A DNA stretch of 64,000 nt from JAILLW01 sp045640525 (GCA_045640525.1 JAZUFE010000018.1:1-64000), one strand, 5' to 3'; positions 51,531 through 61,148 are shown, numbered from the stretch's first letter. The notes: generated by a model from the sequence alone, not told the origin. A program made the numbers and translations.

Positions 51531-53202
51531 AGTAACTTACATCACTGTTAAGTTGTTTAGCCATACTGTCAATCTCTTCAGAACTGTTCTTAATCTCATT
51601 GATTGAAGTAGCAATATGAGTGATTGAAGCAGATACTTCTTCGTTGGAAGCTGCATTCTCTTCTGCTATTGCGCTCAAATCCTGAACAGAACTTACGATA
51701 ACTTCCTTAACGCCCTCCAACGCTCTGGTCTTCTGAGTAATGGAATTAATCTCGTTAAGTGAATTATTGATTTCTGTATTAAGCAATTCGAACTTGTTCT
51801 GAGTTTCCTGAATGTATCCCTGCTCTTCAGTAATAACTTCCGCAACTTCTGCAGAAAGTCTGACAGATGCCTCAGATCTTTGAACGATTTCTCCAACAAT
51901 CTTCTTGATTTCGTTAGCCGAACTGTCTGACTGTTCAGAAAGGTTCGAAATTTCGGTAGCAACAACTGCGAAACCTCTTCCTGCCTCACCTGCTCTGGCA
52001 GCTTCGATTGATGCATTAAGTGCAAGTAAGTTAGTCTGGCTTGCAATATTTGTAATAGCTTCAACAGCCTCTTCTATCTTAACGATTGCTTCGTTGGTAG
52101 ATTCAATCTGTTTAGAAATGCTGTGTACGGAAGCAACGGATTTCTGTGAAGAAACGGAAACCTTGTTCATGTACTCCGTAGCATTGTTATTGGCATCCAT
52201 AATATTCTTGGATGAACTTGAAAGATTATCAACATTGTCGGCGATATTCTGAATAGCTCCGCTCATTGAAATAACCTGTTCGTTGATATCCTGTACCGAC
52301 TGAGCCATTGCTGTTGCACCGTTGGCCAAATCTTCCATGGTCTGACTAATCTGCTCTGTTCCGTCGTTACTGTATTCTGCTGCTTTACTCATAGCTGCCG
52401 ATTTCTGAGCGAGTTCACTTGAAACGCTCTTCGTCTTACCGATAATGTCATTCAAATTAGACTGAAGCTTTCTGGTAGATTCAATCAACAGCTTAGATTC
52501 GCTGACTGCCGAATTCGTATCAAAGTTGGCACCGAGTTCACCGTTAGCAACCTCAGAAACAGATGAAGCAATTTCCGTAAGAGGTGTAGCCACTCTCTTG
52601 GCAAGTAAAACAACTACGACCCCACTTGCTACAAGCAGGATAGCTGCTACGATGAGTAAGCTTGTAAGCATTTCCGACTTAGCAGCTTTAACATCCTCAC
52701 AGGTCTTACCTGCAAAGGCCATGCCCCAAAGTTCTCCGGTTGCCGGATTGTTCAACGGCATATAGTAAACATAGTAATCAATGTCATTAATCTTAACATC
52801 ATTCGAATAGTATTCATTACCTGCGGAAACTGTAGCCCAAACAGCATCCGATGCGTTGGTTCCTTCAATTCTCTTACCTGAACCATCTTTAATGGAAGTA
52901 AAGAATCTTACATTATCCTTGAAGATTGTCAAGTCAACCTTCTTGCCAGCAAGTGAATCAACATATACCGTATCATATGCTATGTCACCGTTTGTTTCAA
53001 AATCATACGAGTAATACTCTTTTAATCCCTGGCAAGCTACCTGAAGTTCTTCCTTAGTGTTGTCTTCGAGCTTACTTCCGATTTTGGTGTATGACACGAT
53101 AGTCATAACAACAACCGCACAAATAAGCGGGATAAAGGCGAACATCATAAGCATCTTAACCATACTCAATTTCATACCTTTTTTCTTATCCATACCAAAC
53201 AT
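51523..53202 (-). CDS. methyl-accepting chemotaxis protein, 559 aa
   Basis: Same layout as the gene at 47682: transmembrane segments about residues 14-37 and 178-201, a different extracellular domain (more acidic, including TVSAGNEYYSNDVKINDIDYYVYYMPL), HAMP and an almost identical signalling hairpin (ASQTNLLALNASIEAARAGEAGRGFAVVATEI). Both end DVSYFR. The sensor domains diverge while the signalling part is conserved, so the two likely arose by duplication. Confidence 0.93.
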   Translation of the reverse strand: MFGMDKKKGMKLSMVKMLMMFAFIPLICAVVVMTIVSYTKIGSKLEDNTKEELQVACQGLKEYYSYDFETNGDIAYDTVYVDSLAGKKVDLTIFKDNVRFFTSIKDGSGKRIEGTNASDAVWATVSAGNEYYSNDVKINDIDYYVYYMPLNNPATGELWGMAFAGKTCEDVKAAKSEMLTSLLIVAAILLVASGVVVVLLAKRVATPLTEIASSVSEVANGELGANFDTNSAVSESKLLIESTRKLQSNLNDIIGKTKSVSSELAQKSAAMSKAAEYSNDGTEQISQTMEDLANGATAMAQSVQDINEQVISMSGAIQNIADNVDNLSSSSKNIMDANNNATEYMNKVSVSSQKSVASVHSISKQIESTNEAIVKIEEAVEAITNIASQTNLLALNASIEAARAGEAGRGFAVVATEISNLSEQSDSSANEIKKIVGEIVQRSEASVRLSAEVAEVITEEQGYIQETQNKFELLNTEINNSLNEINSITQKTRALEGVKEVIVSSVQDLSAIAEENAASNEEVSASITHIATSINEIKNSSEEIDSMAKQLNSDVSYFR

Positions 53203-53382
53203 CCTCCTGTTGTTAGAGTAAAGCAGATTGTTTTAACTAAACCATCTGAGCTACATTATACACTATTGTCTGAAAATTTCATAGAAAAATTTTTAAAAAC
53301 ACAAAATTTTTAACAGTGGCTGTATCTTTGCCGCAATTTGGCGCAAATCCGTCAATATAGTTCCATTTGGAGCAACTTATTT

Positions 53383-53556
53383 TTATATCTGATGTCTTAC
53401 AACAAGATATTCGTCGCCCGGAACATAGTACGGGCAATCTTCGTAAGAACACGAAATAAACTTGGCCATTTCATCCTCATCCAAGTCCATTTCGCACGAA
53501 TATTCTTCATAATCTTCATCATAAGTATAATAGTTGCAATCGTCACATCTGCTCAT
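53383..53556 (-). CDS. small Cys-rich DUF6472-like protein, 57 aa
   Basis: MSRCDDCNYYTYDEDYEEY then CEMDLDEDEMAKF and CSYEDCPYYVPGDEY: conserved in Lachnospiraceae, as I recall under the DUF6472 label. Five Cys (CxxC at the start) could bind zinc. The start at 53556 is preferred over the longer frame (to 53583). It is the last gene of the folate group, or stands alone. Confidence 0.75.
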   Translation of the reverse strand: MSRCDDCNYYTYDEDYEEYSCEMDLDEDEMAKFISCSYEDCPYYVPGDEYLVVRHQI

Positions 53557-53614
53557 AATTATCTCCCGGTGTTTCACCACCAACTCTATATATATCGGAA
53601 GTAAATTGTAAAAG

Positions 53615-54430
53615 TTAATTCAAAAGTTCAAACATTTCTTTAATCGTCTGCCCTGTTTGTGGGTTGACATAATTCGGTGCTAATTCCATCAAGGGTTCAA
53701 GCACAAATTGTCTGTTATGCATGTCGGGGTGAGGAATAACAAGATCATCGGTTGACATAACAACATCTTCATACAGCAATATATCCAAATCCAATGTTCG
53801 CGGTCCCCAATGAATTTCTCTCACTCTCTTAGCTTCACTCTCGATAACATGAAGATAATTCAGTAATTCCGGCGGGCTCATCAGTGTCTTTATTCCCACC
53901 GCACCGTTCAAAAAATCATCTTGTGCAACCGGCCCGTAGGGTTTGGTTGTAATAAGTTTTGAACAAACTACATCTTTAATAAGTGTGCTTTCTTTTAGTT
54001 TACATAACGCCATATTGACGTAGCCCTGCTTATCACCGATATTCGAACCGACCCCGAGATATACCGTTTTCCATCTTCGTGTTATGTCAACCGAAACATC
54101 TCTTATTTTTTCAGCGACCGGTGCGCTCGGTTTGTGTATTGTTATGTCAACCTCATCAATCATATCAAAGTTACACAGTACCTCTCGTGCGACACGTTCT
54201 GCCGTTGTTTCTATAAGGTCGTACTTTTGTTTAATAAATGTTTCCTTAATAACAGTACAGACTTTTGAATAGTCTACTGTCAATCCAAGGTCATCCGAAA
54301 CACCCATGGCAGACATATCAAAATAAAGACGTGCATCTATATAGAATATCTGACCGTCTGATTTCTCCTTTTCAAGCACACCATGATATGCTTCTATTTC
54401 CATTCCTTCTATGTAAATGTTATCTCTCAC
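53615..54430 (-). CDS. folBK: dihydroneopterin aldolase / HPPK fusion, 271 aa
   Basis: Two folate enzymes in one chain. Residues ~1-118 are FolB (GMEIEAYHGVLEKEKSDGQ and VDITIHKPSAPV). Residues ~120-271 are FolK (VYLGVGSNIGDKQGYV, HWGPRTLDLDILLYED, IPHPDMHNRQFVLEPL). The join is direct. Five iterated motif copies lie inside (53663, 53751, 53998, 54083, 54143), several in the linker and loops. Confidence 0.95.
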   Translation of the reverse strand: MRDNIYIEGMEIEAYHGVLEKEKSDGQIFYIDARLYFDMSAMGVSDDLGLTVDYSKVCTVIKETFIKQKYDLIETTAERVAREVLCNFDMIDEVDITIHKPSAPVAEKIRDVSVDITRRWKTVYLGVGSNIGDKQGYVNMALCKLKESTLIKDVVCSKLITTKPYGPVAQDDFLNGAVGIKTLMSPPELLNYLHVIESEAKRVREIHWGPRTLDLDILLYEDVVMSTDDLVIPHPDMHNRQFVLEPLMELAPNYVNPQTGQTIKEMFELLN

Positions 54431-54809
54431 TGTTATTCCTCGTTTCGTCCATTATTAATACAGAATTGCTTCTGCCATCTTTATTGCCCTTACATTGGCT
54501 CTCACATCATGAACCCGTATATACCCGGCTCCCATCATAACCGCCATCACACTTGTCGCTATGGTCCCTTCAAGTCTTTGCCCAACCGGGAGCTCTAAAG
54601 TATTACCTATCATCGACTTGTTTGATACTCCTATGAGTATCGGGCATCCTAGTTTACATAACTTCGGTATATTCTTAAACTCTGCAATATTCTGCTCATA
54701 TGTCTTATTGAATCCTATCCCCGGATCCAATATTAAATTATCTTTTTTGATGCCTGCCTTTAAGGCTTTGGCAATTGACAGATGCATGTCGTCTATTAGG
54801 TTGACATAA
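53662..54809. repeat. seven copies of the iterated motif in folBK-folP
   Basis: Cores at 53663, 53751, 53998, 54083, 54143, 54652 and 54800, in both orientations and several frames. A near-copy (TATGTCAAAC) is at 54971. Confidence 0.85.
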
Positions 54810-55213
54810 TTTTTGTTATTGTGAACCAGCACGTATTTACATCCTAATTCAGCTGCCGTTTCAAACATATCGGTATCTTTTTGTCCCATACCAATGTCAT
54901 TGATAATAGATGCTCCCGCACCGACAGCCTGCCTGGCAACCGAGGCCTTATATGTATCTACCGAAACTGTTATGTCAAACCTGTCACGTATGTTCTCAAT
55001 TACAGGTATTACCCTCTCAGACTCTTCATCAGCATTTACCAAAACAGCATCAGGGCGTGTGGATTCACCTCCCACATCAATTATATCGGCCCCGTCCGCT
55101 ATCATACTTTCGACAGTTCTTAATATCTCATCCATCCTGTCGACATTATGCTTACCACCGTCAGAAAAAGAATCCGGGGTAATATTCAGTATTCCCATAA
55201 CACTTGTTACCAT
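54455..55213 (-). CDS. folP: dihydropteroate synthase, 252 aa
   Basis: Joins pABA to the pterin precursor; the target of sulfonamides. GILNITPDSFSDGGKH and DVGGESTRPDA at the start, DPGIGFNKTYEQN mid-protein, and VHDVRANVRAIKMAEA near the end. Two motif copies inside. Overlaps the HD gene by seven bases. Confidence 0.95.
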   Translation of the reverse strand: MVTSVMGILNITPDSFSDGGKHNVDRMDEILRTVESMIADGADIIDVGGESTRPDAVLVNADEESERVIPVIENIRDRFDITVSVDTYKASVARQAVGAGASIINDIGMGQKDTDMFETAAELGCKYVLVHNNKNYVNLIDDMHLSIAKALKAGIKKDNLILDPGIGFNKTYEQNIAEFKNIPKLCKLGCPILIGVSNKSMIGNTLELPVGQRLEGTIATSVMAVMMGAGYIRVHDVRANVRAIKMAEAILY

Positions 55214-55689
55214 ATCAGCTCCATGTTCTTCTTATCCGATTTCCAATTGCACTCTTTCTCAGCCATACACCAAAAACACGGGCGGCATAACTTGTCTGCC
55301 CGGTATAAGAGTCCGGATAGAGTTTTGGTTTCTTTGACATCGGGGGTTCTATGGTCCCCTATTGCTTTTAGTATAGCTGCCTTTTCATCAGGTGTATAAT
55401 CAGTCGTCTCCAGTATACGTGTCGAAATCTCCACAGAAGCTATATCATGGTCCGTTCCGTCTTTGTACTGAACCGCTCTTCCCACGTCATGCAGCAGAGC
55501 CGCCGCATACAAAAGAGTCTTGGGAACCTTGTAATCCTCCGTCAGGTTAAGAATCATTCCCACACGGGCAACATCCAAAAAGTGACTCATATCATGATGA
55601 CCGAATTGCCTGTTCTTCTCATATTCTTCTATTTCATCAATACATCTTTTGTATTCTTCGTTATGAATTATCTTTTCATACTTTTCCAT
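55207..55689 (-). CDS. HD domain phosphohydrolase in the folate operon, 160 aa
   Basis: HHDMSHFLDVARVGMIL and AALLHDVGRAVQYKDGTDHD carry the HD metal ligands. The substrate is unknown. Similar HD genes sit at the same place in folate operons of other Clostridia, which suggests a role in pterin precursor dephosphorylation, but this is inference. Confidence 0.85.
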   Translation of the reverse strand: MEKYEKIIHNEEYKRCIDEIEEYEKNRQFGHHDMSHFLDVARVGMILNLTEDYKVPKTLLYAAALLHDVGRAVQYKDGTDHDIASVEISTRILETTDYTPDEKAAILKAIGDHRTPDVKETKTLSGLLYRADKLCRPCFWCMAEKECNWKSDKKNMELIW

Positions 55690-56872
55690 TATGTCTGTCC
55701 TTATTCCACTTCATTACTTCCTTATGCAGGCTTAAAGTTCCGAAAACCAAAATAACATCTTTGGGTGAAGTCATCATAACAGCCAGTTCCAATGCTTCCT
55801 CTATTCCTCCTATGGCAGAGACATCATTATGATATTTAAGCGCATCCTGAGCCAATCTTTCCGCGGAATATCCTCTGGGCCCATTTGTTGACACCGTCAA
55901 AATTCTATCCGCCATCGGAGCTGTTATTTCGAGTACTTTATCATGATCCTTGTTTTGCAGCATACCCACAATTTCAATAATGCGTCGATCTTTGCAATAT
56001 TTAATAACGCTCGCTCTTAATACTTTGGCAGCACCTTCGTTATGCGCACCGTCCAAATATATTGCAGGTCGATCGGATATTTTTTCAAATCTCCCGGGCC
56101 ACTTTGTATTATGTAAACCTCGAATAAGCTTTTTATCATCGATTGTCGAAAATGGTAACGGTAGTAATTTAATCGCTTCATACGCTAACGATGCGTTTTC
56201 TATCTGGCACTGTCCTTTTAGGGCTATCACCTTTTCAAAAGTTTTGTGTATCGTAGTTATGTTAACAGAAGTTTCGTTCCTCTTTGCCGCAGCCTCCAAT
56301 TGCTTCAGCACTTCTTCCGATTGCTCGGCTGTAATTACCTTACTTCCCTGTTTAATAATTCCTGCCTTAACACCTGCTATTTTATCTATAGTTTCTCCCA
56401 GATAATCCATATGGTCCATAGAGATGGGGGTAAACACACACTCAAGTGTATTGGTCACCACATTGGTGGCATCGGTGAGTCCGCCCATTCCACACTCCTG
56501 TACAACAATATCGCATTCCTTCTTGGCGAAGTACCAATATGCCAAGGCTGTCTGTCTTTCAAATTCGGTAGGAGATGCCAAACCTTCACTCTCGATTTGC
56601 CCGACAGCCTCATCGATAATACGCATACCCTCCTTCCAGTCAGCTTTGGTTATCGGGTGGTTATTGACACGTATTATCTCCTCTTCCCTGAATACCGCCG
56701 GTGAAGAATAGGTTCCTACAGTATAGCCGCCTTCCTTAAGCATTGTGGATATATATGCTCCGACAGAACCCTTCCCGTTAGTTCCGGCAATATGAATGAA
56801 TTTCAGGTTCGCCTGCGGATTATTCAATTTTTCGCACAAATATCGTACGCTATTCAATCCTAATCTAATCAT
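55676..56872 (-). CDS. folC: folylpolyglutamate/dihydrofolate synthase, 398 aa
   Basis: Adds glutamate to dihydropteroate and folates. The ATP site FIHIAGTNGKGSVGAYISTML is near residue 30, with VVQECGMGGLTDATNVV and YLDGAHNEGAAKVLRASV. Two iterated motif copies lie in non-conserved parts (56110, 56258). First gene of the folate cluster; overlaps the HD gene. Confidence 0.94.
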   Translation of the reverse strand: MIRLGLNSVRYLCEKLNNPQANLKFIHIAGTNGKGSVGAYISTMLKEGGYTVGTYSSPAVFREEEIIRVNNHPITKADWKEGMRIIDEAVGQIESEGLASPTEFERQTALAYWYFAKKECDIVVQECGMGGLTDATNVVTNTLECVFTPISMDHMDYLGETIDKIAGVKAGIIKQGSKVITAEQSEEVLKQLEAAAKRNETSVNITTIHKTFEKVIALKGQCQIENASLAYEAIKLLPLPFSTIDDKKLIRGLHNTKWPGRFEKISDRPAIYLDGAHNEGAAKVLRASVIKYCKDRRIIEIVGMLQNKDHDKVLEITAPMADRILTVSTNGPRGYSAERLAQDALKYHNDVSAIGGIEEALELAVMMTSPKDVILVFGTLSLHKEVMKWNKDRHNGKV

Positions 56873-56935
56873 GATTTAATAATTGTGTAATGTCTGCGCT
56901 GTCTTCTCTATATTCTTTAACTTATGACTAATAGA

Positions 56936-56958
56936 AAGGGCCATGAAATACATGGCCC
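56936..56958 (-). terminator. terminator of the PH-domain gene
   Basis: GGGCCATG/CATGGCCC stem (56938-56945, 56951-56958), five-base loop, followed by TTTCTATT on the minus strand, just beyond the stop at 56965. Confidence 0.75.
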
Positions 56959-56964
56959 CTTACG

Positions 56965-57372
56965 CTATTGATTAATATCGGGTATACCGTCTCCATCCAA
57001 GTCTGTAATACCCTGTGCATCAACACCGATATCCTGCATATTGATTGTACGTCTTCTGATTCTTGCCTCTTCAGACTTCATTAAAATATAGTCTTTAATC
57101 TCTTTTGATTTCTTTACATGTTTTAGTTCCAATACCTTATCCGTTGTATCTCCGGTAAAACATGTAATTGTACCTGTTCCGAACATTCTCTCTCCCAACG
57201 TTCTTGAGAGTTTAACATCCTGAATCTTATACATGAAGCAATCATCTTCGGACTTTTTGAAAAATCCCTTGTCAATGGTAAACACTTCTTCACCTATCTT
57301 GTATACGGTAAACGTAAACGGAAGTCCGAAAAATGCCCATCTTTTTCTTTCTGTATATGCATATTCTGCCAT
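56965..57372 (-). CDS. PH-domain (bPH2-like) protein with Asp-rich tail, 135 aa
   Basis: GLPFTFTVYKIGEEVFTIDKGFFKKSEDDCFMYKIQDVKLSRTLGERMFGTGTI is the bacterial PH2/YdbT-like pattern. After a basic helix the chain ends in TDLDGDGIPDINQ, a dockerin- or EF-hand-like calcium loop (DxDxDGxxD). Start taken at MAEYAYTE (57372). Role unknown. Confidence 0.75.
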   Translation of the reverse strand: MAEYAYTERKRWAFFGLPFTFTVYKIGEEVFTIDKGFFKKSEDDCFMYKIQDVKLSRTLGERMFGTGTITCFTGDTTDKVLELKHVKKSKEIKDYILMKSEEARIRRRTINMQDIGVDAQGITDLDGDGIPDINQ

Positions 57373-57497
57373 AAATACACCACCTTTCACTACAGCAAGT
57401 ATACTAAAAAAAATTCCTTATTGCAATGGAATATAAGCATGTGATATATTAGTAAAAATGCCTGGGAGACCTTAGGCACATCTATAAGGAGGGTAAT

Positions 57498-58040
57498 ATG
57501 AACGCAACAGAATGCATTGTCGGAAGAAGAAGTATTCGCAAATTCAAACCTGATATGATTGACCATGAATTGATAGAATCCATTATCAAAACAGCATCAT
57601 ATTCACCTTCTTGGAAGAACACTCAGATTACAAGATATATTGCAATCGAGGGCGCACTCAAGGATAAGATAGCCGATGAATGCACACCCGACTACAGACG
57701 AAACGGAGAAATCATTAAAGATGCTCCCATGCTGATTGCAATTACAATGATTAAGAATCGTTCGGGATTTGAGAAAGACGGTTCATTCTCAACTCCGAAA
57801 GAAGGCGGTTGGCAGATGTTTGATACAGGTATTGCTTCTCAAAGCTTCTGTCTTGCGGCACACGAGCACGGATTGGGAACTGTTATAATGGGTATATTTG
57901 ATGAAGCAAAGGCTGCTTCATTATTGGATATTCCCGAAGAAAGAGAACTTGTTTGTTTAATTCCCATCGGATATCCCGACGAAGCACCTACCGCACCTTC
58001 CAGAAAGGATGTAGCGGACTTACTTATTTTTAAAAAATAA
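57498..58040 (+). CDS. nitroreductase family protein, 180 aa
   Basis: FMN-dependent reductase of the NADH-dehydrogenase/NAD(P)H nitroreductase superfamily: GRRSIRKFKPDMIDHELIESII, SPSWKNTQITRYI, and LGTVIMGIFDEAKAASLLDIP. Ribosome site GGAGGG before it. The natural substrate is unknown. Confidence 0.88.
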   Translation: MNATECIVGRRSIRKFKPDMIDHELIESIIKTASYSPSWKNTQITRYIAIEGALKDKIADECTPDYRRNGEIIKDAPMLIAITMIKNRSGFEKDGSFSTPKEGGWQMFDTGIASQSFCLAAHEHGLGTVIMGIFDEAKAASLLDIPEERELVCLIPIGYPDEAPTAPSRKDVADLLIFKK

Positions 58041-58046
58041 TTTTGA

Positions 58047-58077
58047 GGGTCGAAGTTTTCACTTCGGCCCTTTCTTT
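58047..58077 (+). terminator. terminator or attenuator before pyrB
   Basis: 10-bp stem GGGTCGAAGT/ACTTCGGCCC (58047-58056, 58061-58070; one G-T pair), TTTC loop, then TTTCTTT. It is just past the nitroreductase stop and 16 bases before pyrB. Confidence 0.7.
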
Positions 58078-58092
58078 AGGAAGGGGAAAACT

Positions 58093-59004
58093 ATGAGACA
58101 TTTAATGAGTCCTTTGGACTTCAGTGTGGAAGAACTTGAAAACCTTTTCACACTGGCTAACGACATCGAGCACAATATGGACAAATACGCTCACAAATGC
58201 GATGGTAAGAAACTTGCTACATGTTTTTACGAGCCAAGCACAAGAACCCGCCTCTCTTTCGAAAGCGCAATGCTTAATCTCGGAGGTAATGTCATCGGGT
58301 TCTCCGATGCCAATTCTTCATCGGCTGCCAAAGGCGAAAGTGTTTCGGATACCATAAGGGTTATCTCTTGCTTCGCCGATATATGCGCCATGCGCCATCC
58401 AAAGGAAGGTGCTCCGATGGTAGCTGCTTCCAAATCAAGCATACCGGTAATTAACGCAGGCGACGGAGGTCATCAACATCCTACCCAGACACTTACAGAC
58501 CTTCTTACCATAAGATCACTCAAAGGTGAAATCAAAGATTTCACAATCGGACTTTGCGGGGATCTTAAATTTGGGCGTACCGTCCATTCTCTTATTAATG
58601 CACTTGTCAGATATCCCGGAATCAAGTTTATCTTTATCTCGCCTCCGGAACTTAAAGTGCCGGATTACATAACCAGTGTTCTTAATGAGAAAAATATTGA
58701 ATTCAAAGAAGTAATCAGCCTTGACGAAGTAATGTCCGAACTCGACTTCTTATATATGACGAGAGTCCAAAGAGAAAGATTCTTCAACGAAGAGGATTAT
58801 GTAAGATTAAAAGATTTCTACATACTTGATTCGCACAAAATGGAACTGGCCAAAAAAGATATGCTTGTCCTTCATCCGCTTCCTCGTGTTAACGAAATCT
58901 CTGTAGATGTGGATGATGACCCCAGAGCTGCCTACTTTAAGCAGGTTCAATATGGCGTATATGTAAGAATGGCCTTGATTTTGACGCTGTTGGAATTGGT
59001 CTGA
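58093..59004 (+). CDS. pyrB: aspartate carbamoyltransferase catalytic subunit, 303 aa
   Basis: Commits carbamoyl phosphate and aspartate to pyrimidine synthesis. Carbamoyl phosphate site PSTRTRLSFESAMLNLGG, then HPTQTLTDLLTIRSLKG and LHPLPRVNEISVDVDDDPRAAYF. Full length. Followed by pyrI, so the regulated PyrBI type. Confidence 0.95.
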   Translation: MRHLMSPLDFSVEELENLFTLANDIEHNMDKYAHKCDGKKLATCFYEPSTRTRLSFESAMLNLGGNVIGFSDANSSSAAKGESVSDTIRVISCFADICAMRHPKEGAPMVAASKSSIPVINAGDGGHQHPTQTLTDLLTIRSLKGEIKDFTIGLCGDLKFGRTVHSLINALVRYPGIKFIFISPPELKVPDYITSVLNEKNIEFKEVISLDEVMSELDFLYMTRVQRERFFNEEDYVRLKDFYILDSHKMELAKKDMLVLHPLPRVNEISVDVDDDPRAAYFKQVQYGVYVRMALILTLLELV

Positions 59005-59019
59005 TAATAGGAGGTAATT

Positions 59020-59451
59020 ATGCTGAACATAGGAAAAATTGAAGAAGGTTTCGTACTTGATCATATTAAGGCCGGAAAAAGCATGCAGATATATAAGCAT
59101 CTTGGGCTCGACAAAATGGATAATACAGTTGCCATTATACGAAATGCCAAATCCGATAAGATGGGAAAGAAAGATATTCTTAAGGTAGAGTGCGATATTA
59201 ATATGCTTGACCTCGATGTACTTGCTTTCATTGACCACAACATTACCGTTAACGTCATTAAAGACGGCGAAATTATTGCCAAAAAGGATTTACAGCTTCC
59301 AAAGGAAATCAAAAATATTATCTACTGCAAAAATCCTCGATGCATAACATCAATAGAACAGGGGCTCCCCCATGTATTCTTCCTGGCAGATGAAGAAAAC
59401 GAAATATACCGTTGCAAATATTGTGAGGAGAAATACTCCGAAGTCAAATAG
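59020..59451 (+). CDS. pyrI: aspartate carbamoyltransferase regulatory subunit, 143 aa
   Basis: Allosteric subunit binding CTP/ATP. GKIEEGFVLDHIKAGKSMQIYKHLGL is the nucleotide-binding domain and the C-terminal zinc domain has Cys in YCKNPRCITS and YRCKYCEEKY. Starts 16 bases past pyrB. Confidence 0.95.
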   Translation: MLNIGKIEEGFVLDHIKAGKSMQIYKHLGLDKMDNTVAIIRNAKSDKMGKKDILKVECDINMLDLDVLAFIDHNITVNVIKDGEIIAKKDLQLPKEIKNIIYCKNPRCITSIEQGLPHVFFLADEENEIYRCKYCEEKYSEVK

Positions 59452-59483
59452 CACTCAGCAAAATGCTCCCTGGCACATTAAAA

Positions 59484-59520
59484 AAGCTCTCTGCAGTTTT
59501 ACATTGCAGAGAGCTTCTTT
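59484..59520. terminator. bidirectional terminator between pyrI and putP
   Basis: Perfect 12-bp stem AAGCTCTCTGCA/TGCAGAGAGCTT (59484-59495, 59505-59516) with a nine-base loop. A T-run follows on both strands, so it can end both convergent genes. Confidence 0.85.
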
Positions 59521-59536
59521 ATCTTAATTATCTCAA

Positions 59537-61075
59537 CTAATTATTCTTAATTGCTTCAAATTCGTTAATGATGTCATCACTCGGTTTTTCAGTCAACAGG
59601 CTGACTACAACCATCGACAACATCGAAATTACAAACGCAGGAAGTAATTCATAAATATCGAATGCTCCGCCCAAAGGTCTTACAAGGAATTTCCAAATAA
59701 ATACCGTAGCGCCGCCGCTTATCATTCCGACCAAAGCGCCCTTAAGATTAGCTCTCTTCCAGAACAATGCAAGAAGCATAACAGCTCCGAAAGCTCCGCC
59801 GAATCCGGCCCATGCGAATGATACTATTTTGAATACTGACGATTCCGGATCAAGTGCAAGGAATAATGCAATAATACTGATTACCACGATTGTAATTCTT
59901 GCAAACCATAAGTTTTCTTTATCCGTAAGCTTCTTTCTAAAGAATTCACATACAATGTTCTGTGATACGGATGAAGCAGCCGCAAGCATCTGAGAATCTG
60001 CAGTAGACATTGTTGCCGCCAAAATACCTGCAAGAATAATGCCTGCTACTATTGCTGCAAATATACCGTTTTGCGATATCAAACCTGCTATTTTAACAAT
60101 GATATTCTCTGATTCTGCAGAAGTTCCGAGGAACTCTATTGCCTCGGTATTATCCGACATACCACGTCCGATGATACCAATTAACACAGCAATTGCCATT
60201 GCAATCACAACCCAAATCGATGCAATTCTTCTGCTGACCTTAAGCTTTTTCTCATTCTCAATGGCCATGAATCTAAGAAGGATATGAGGCATACCAAAAT
60301 ATCCCAGTCCCCACGCCAAAGTAGATATTATGCTAATAACTCCGCCATAGCCAACCGATCCTTTGCTGACCGGATCATATGTACTGGTCATACTCAAATA
60401 CGAAGGAATCTGCTTGGCATTGTCACAAACAGCATCCCAGCCGCCTGCAACGTTAACTCCGAAGAATACAACTATAATCAATGCTATTGTCATAACAATG
60501 CTTTGAATGAGGTCTGTTGTAGAAACAGCCTTAAATCCACCCATAACAGTATACGTTACGATAATAACCGCAGAAATTATCATTGCAACAACGTAATTAA
60601 CTCCGAAAAGACTGTGGAAGAGTTTACCGCACGCCGCAAATCCTGATGCCGTATACGGTATAAAGAATACAATAATCACAACAGCCGCAATTGCGGAAAG
60701 AATATTCTTGTTATCATGGAATCTTCTTGAAAAGAATTCGGGAACCGTAATAGCACTAAGTTTAGCCGAATACTTACGAAGTCTCTTGGCTACCAATAAC
60801 CAGTTCAAATATGTTCCTACAGCAAGTCCGATAACCGTCCAACCGACTTCGCATGTTCCGCAAAGATATGCAAGTCCCGGCAAGCCCATCAATAGATAGC
60901 TTGACATATCGGAAGCTTCGGCCGACATAGCCGTAACAATAGGTCCCATCTTACGTCCGCCAAGGTAGAAGTCCTTACTGTCTTCATTTCCCTTACTGAA
61001 TTTGAATCCGACATAAACCATCAAAATCAAATACAACGCGATGGCTGCCAGAATACAGAATTGAATTGTAGTCAT
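59537..61075 (-). CDS. putP: sodium/proline symporter PutP, 512 aa
   Basis: SSS family transporter with about 13 hydrophobic segments. FYLGGRKMGPIVTAMSAEASDMSSYLLMGLPGLAYLCG is the sodium-site start of PutP; the segment GGFKAVSTTDLIQSIVMTIALI and a final helix pair complete the fold. Length fits. Specificity for proline is inferred from the family. Confidence 0.88.
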   Translation of the reverse strand: MTTIQFCILAAIALYLILMVYVGFKFSKGNEDSKDFYLGGRKMGPIVTAMSAEASDMSSYLLMGLPGLAYLCGTCEVGWTVIGLAVGTYLNWLLVAKRLRKYSAKLSAITVPEFFSRRFHDNKNILSAIAAVVIIVFFIPYTASGFAACGKLFHSLFGVNYVVAMIISAVIIVTYTVMGGFKAVSTTDLIQSIVMTIALIIVVFFGVNVAGGWDAVCDNAKQIPSYLSMTSTYDPVSKGSVGYGGVISIISTLAWGLGYFGMPHILLRFMAIENEKKLKVSRRIASIWVVIAMAIAVLIGIIGRGMSDNTEAIEFLGTSAESENIIVKIAGLISQNGIFAAIVAGIILAGILAATMSTADSQMLAAASSVSQNIVCEFFRKKLTDKENLWFARITIVVISIIALFLALDPESSVFKIVSFAWAGFGGAFGAVMLLALFWKRANLKGALVGMISGGATVFIWKFLVRPLGGAFDIYELLPAFVISMLSMVVVSLLTEKPSDDIINEFEAIKNN

Positions 61076-61148
61076 ATAGTTTATCTCCTATTTCTACTGT
61101 TTTTTGCACAACGCATTAATTTTACCAAATCAACGTGTTAAACACAAG

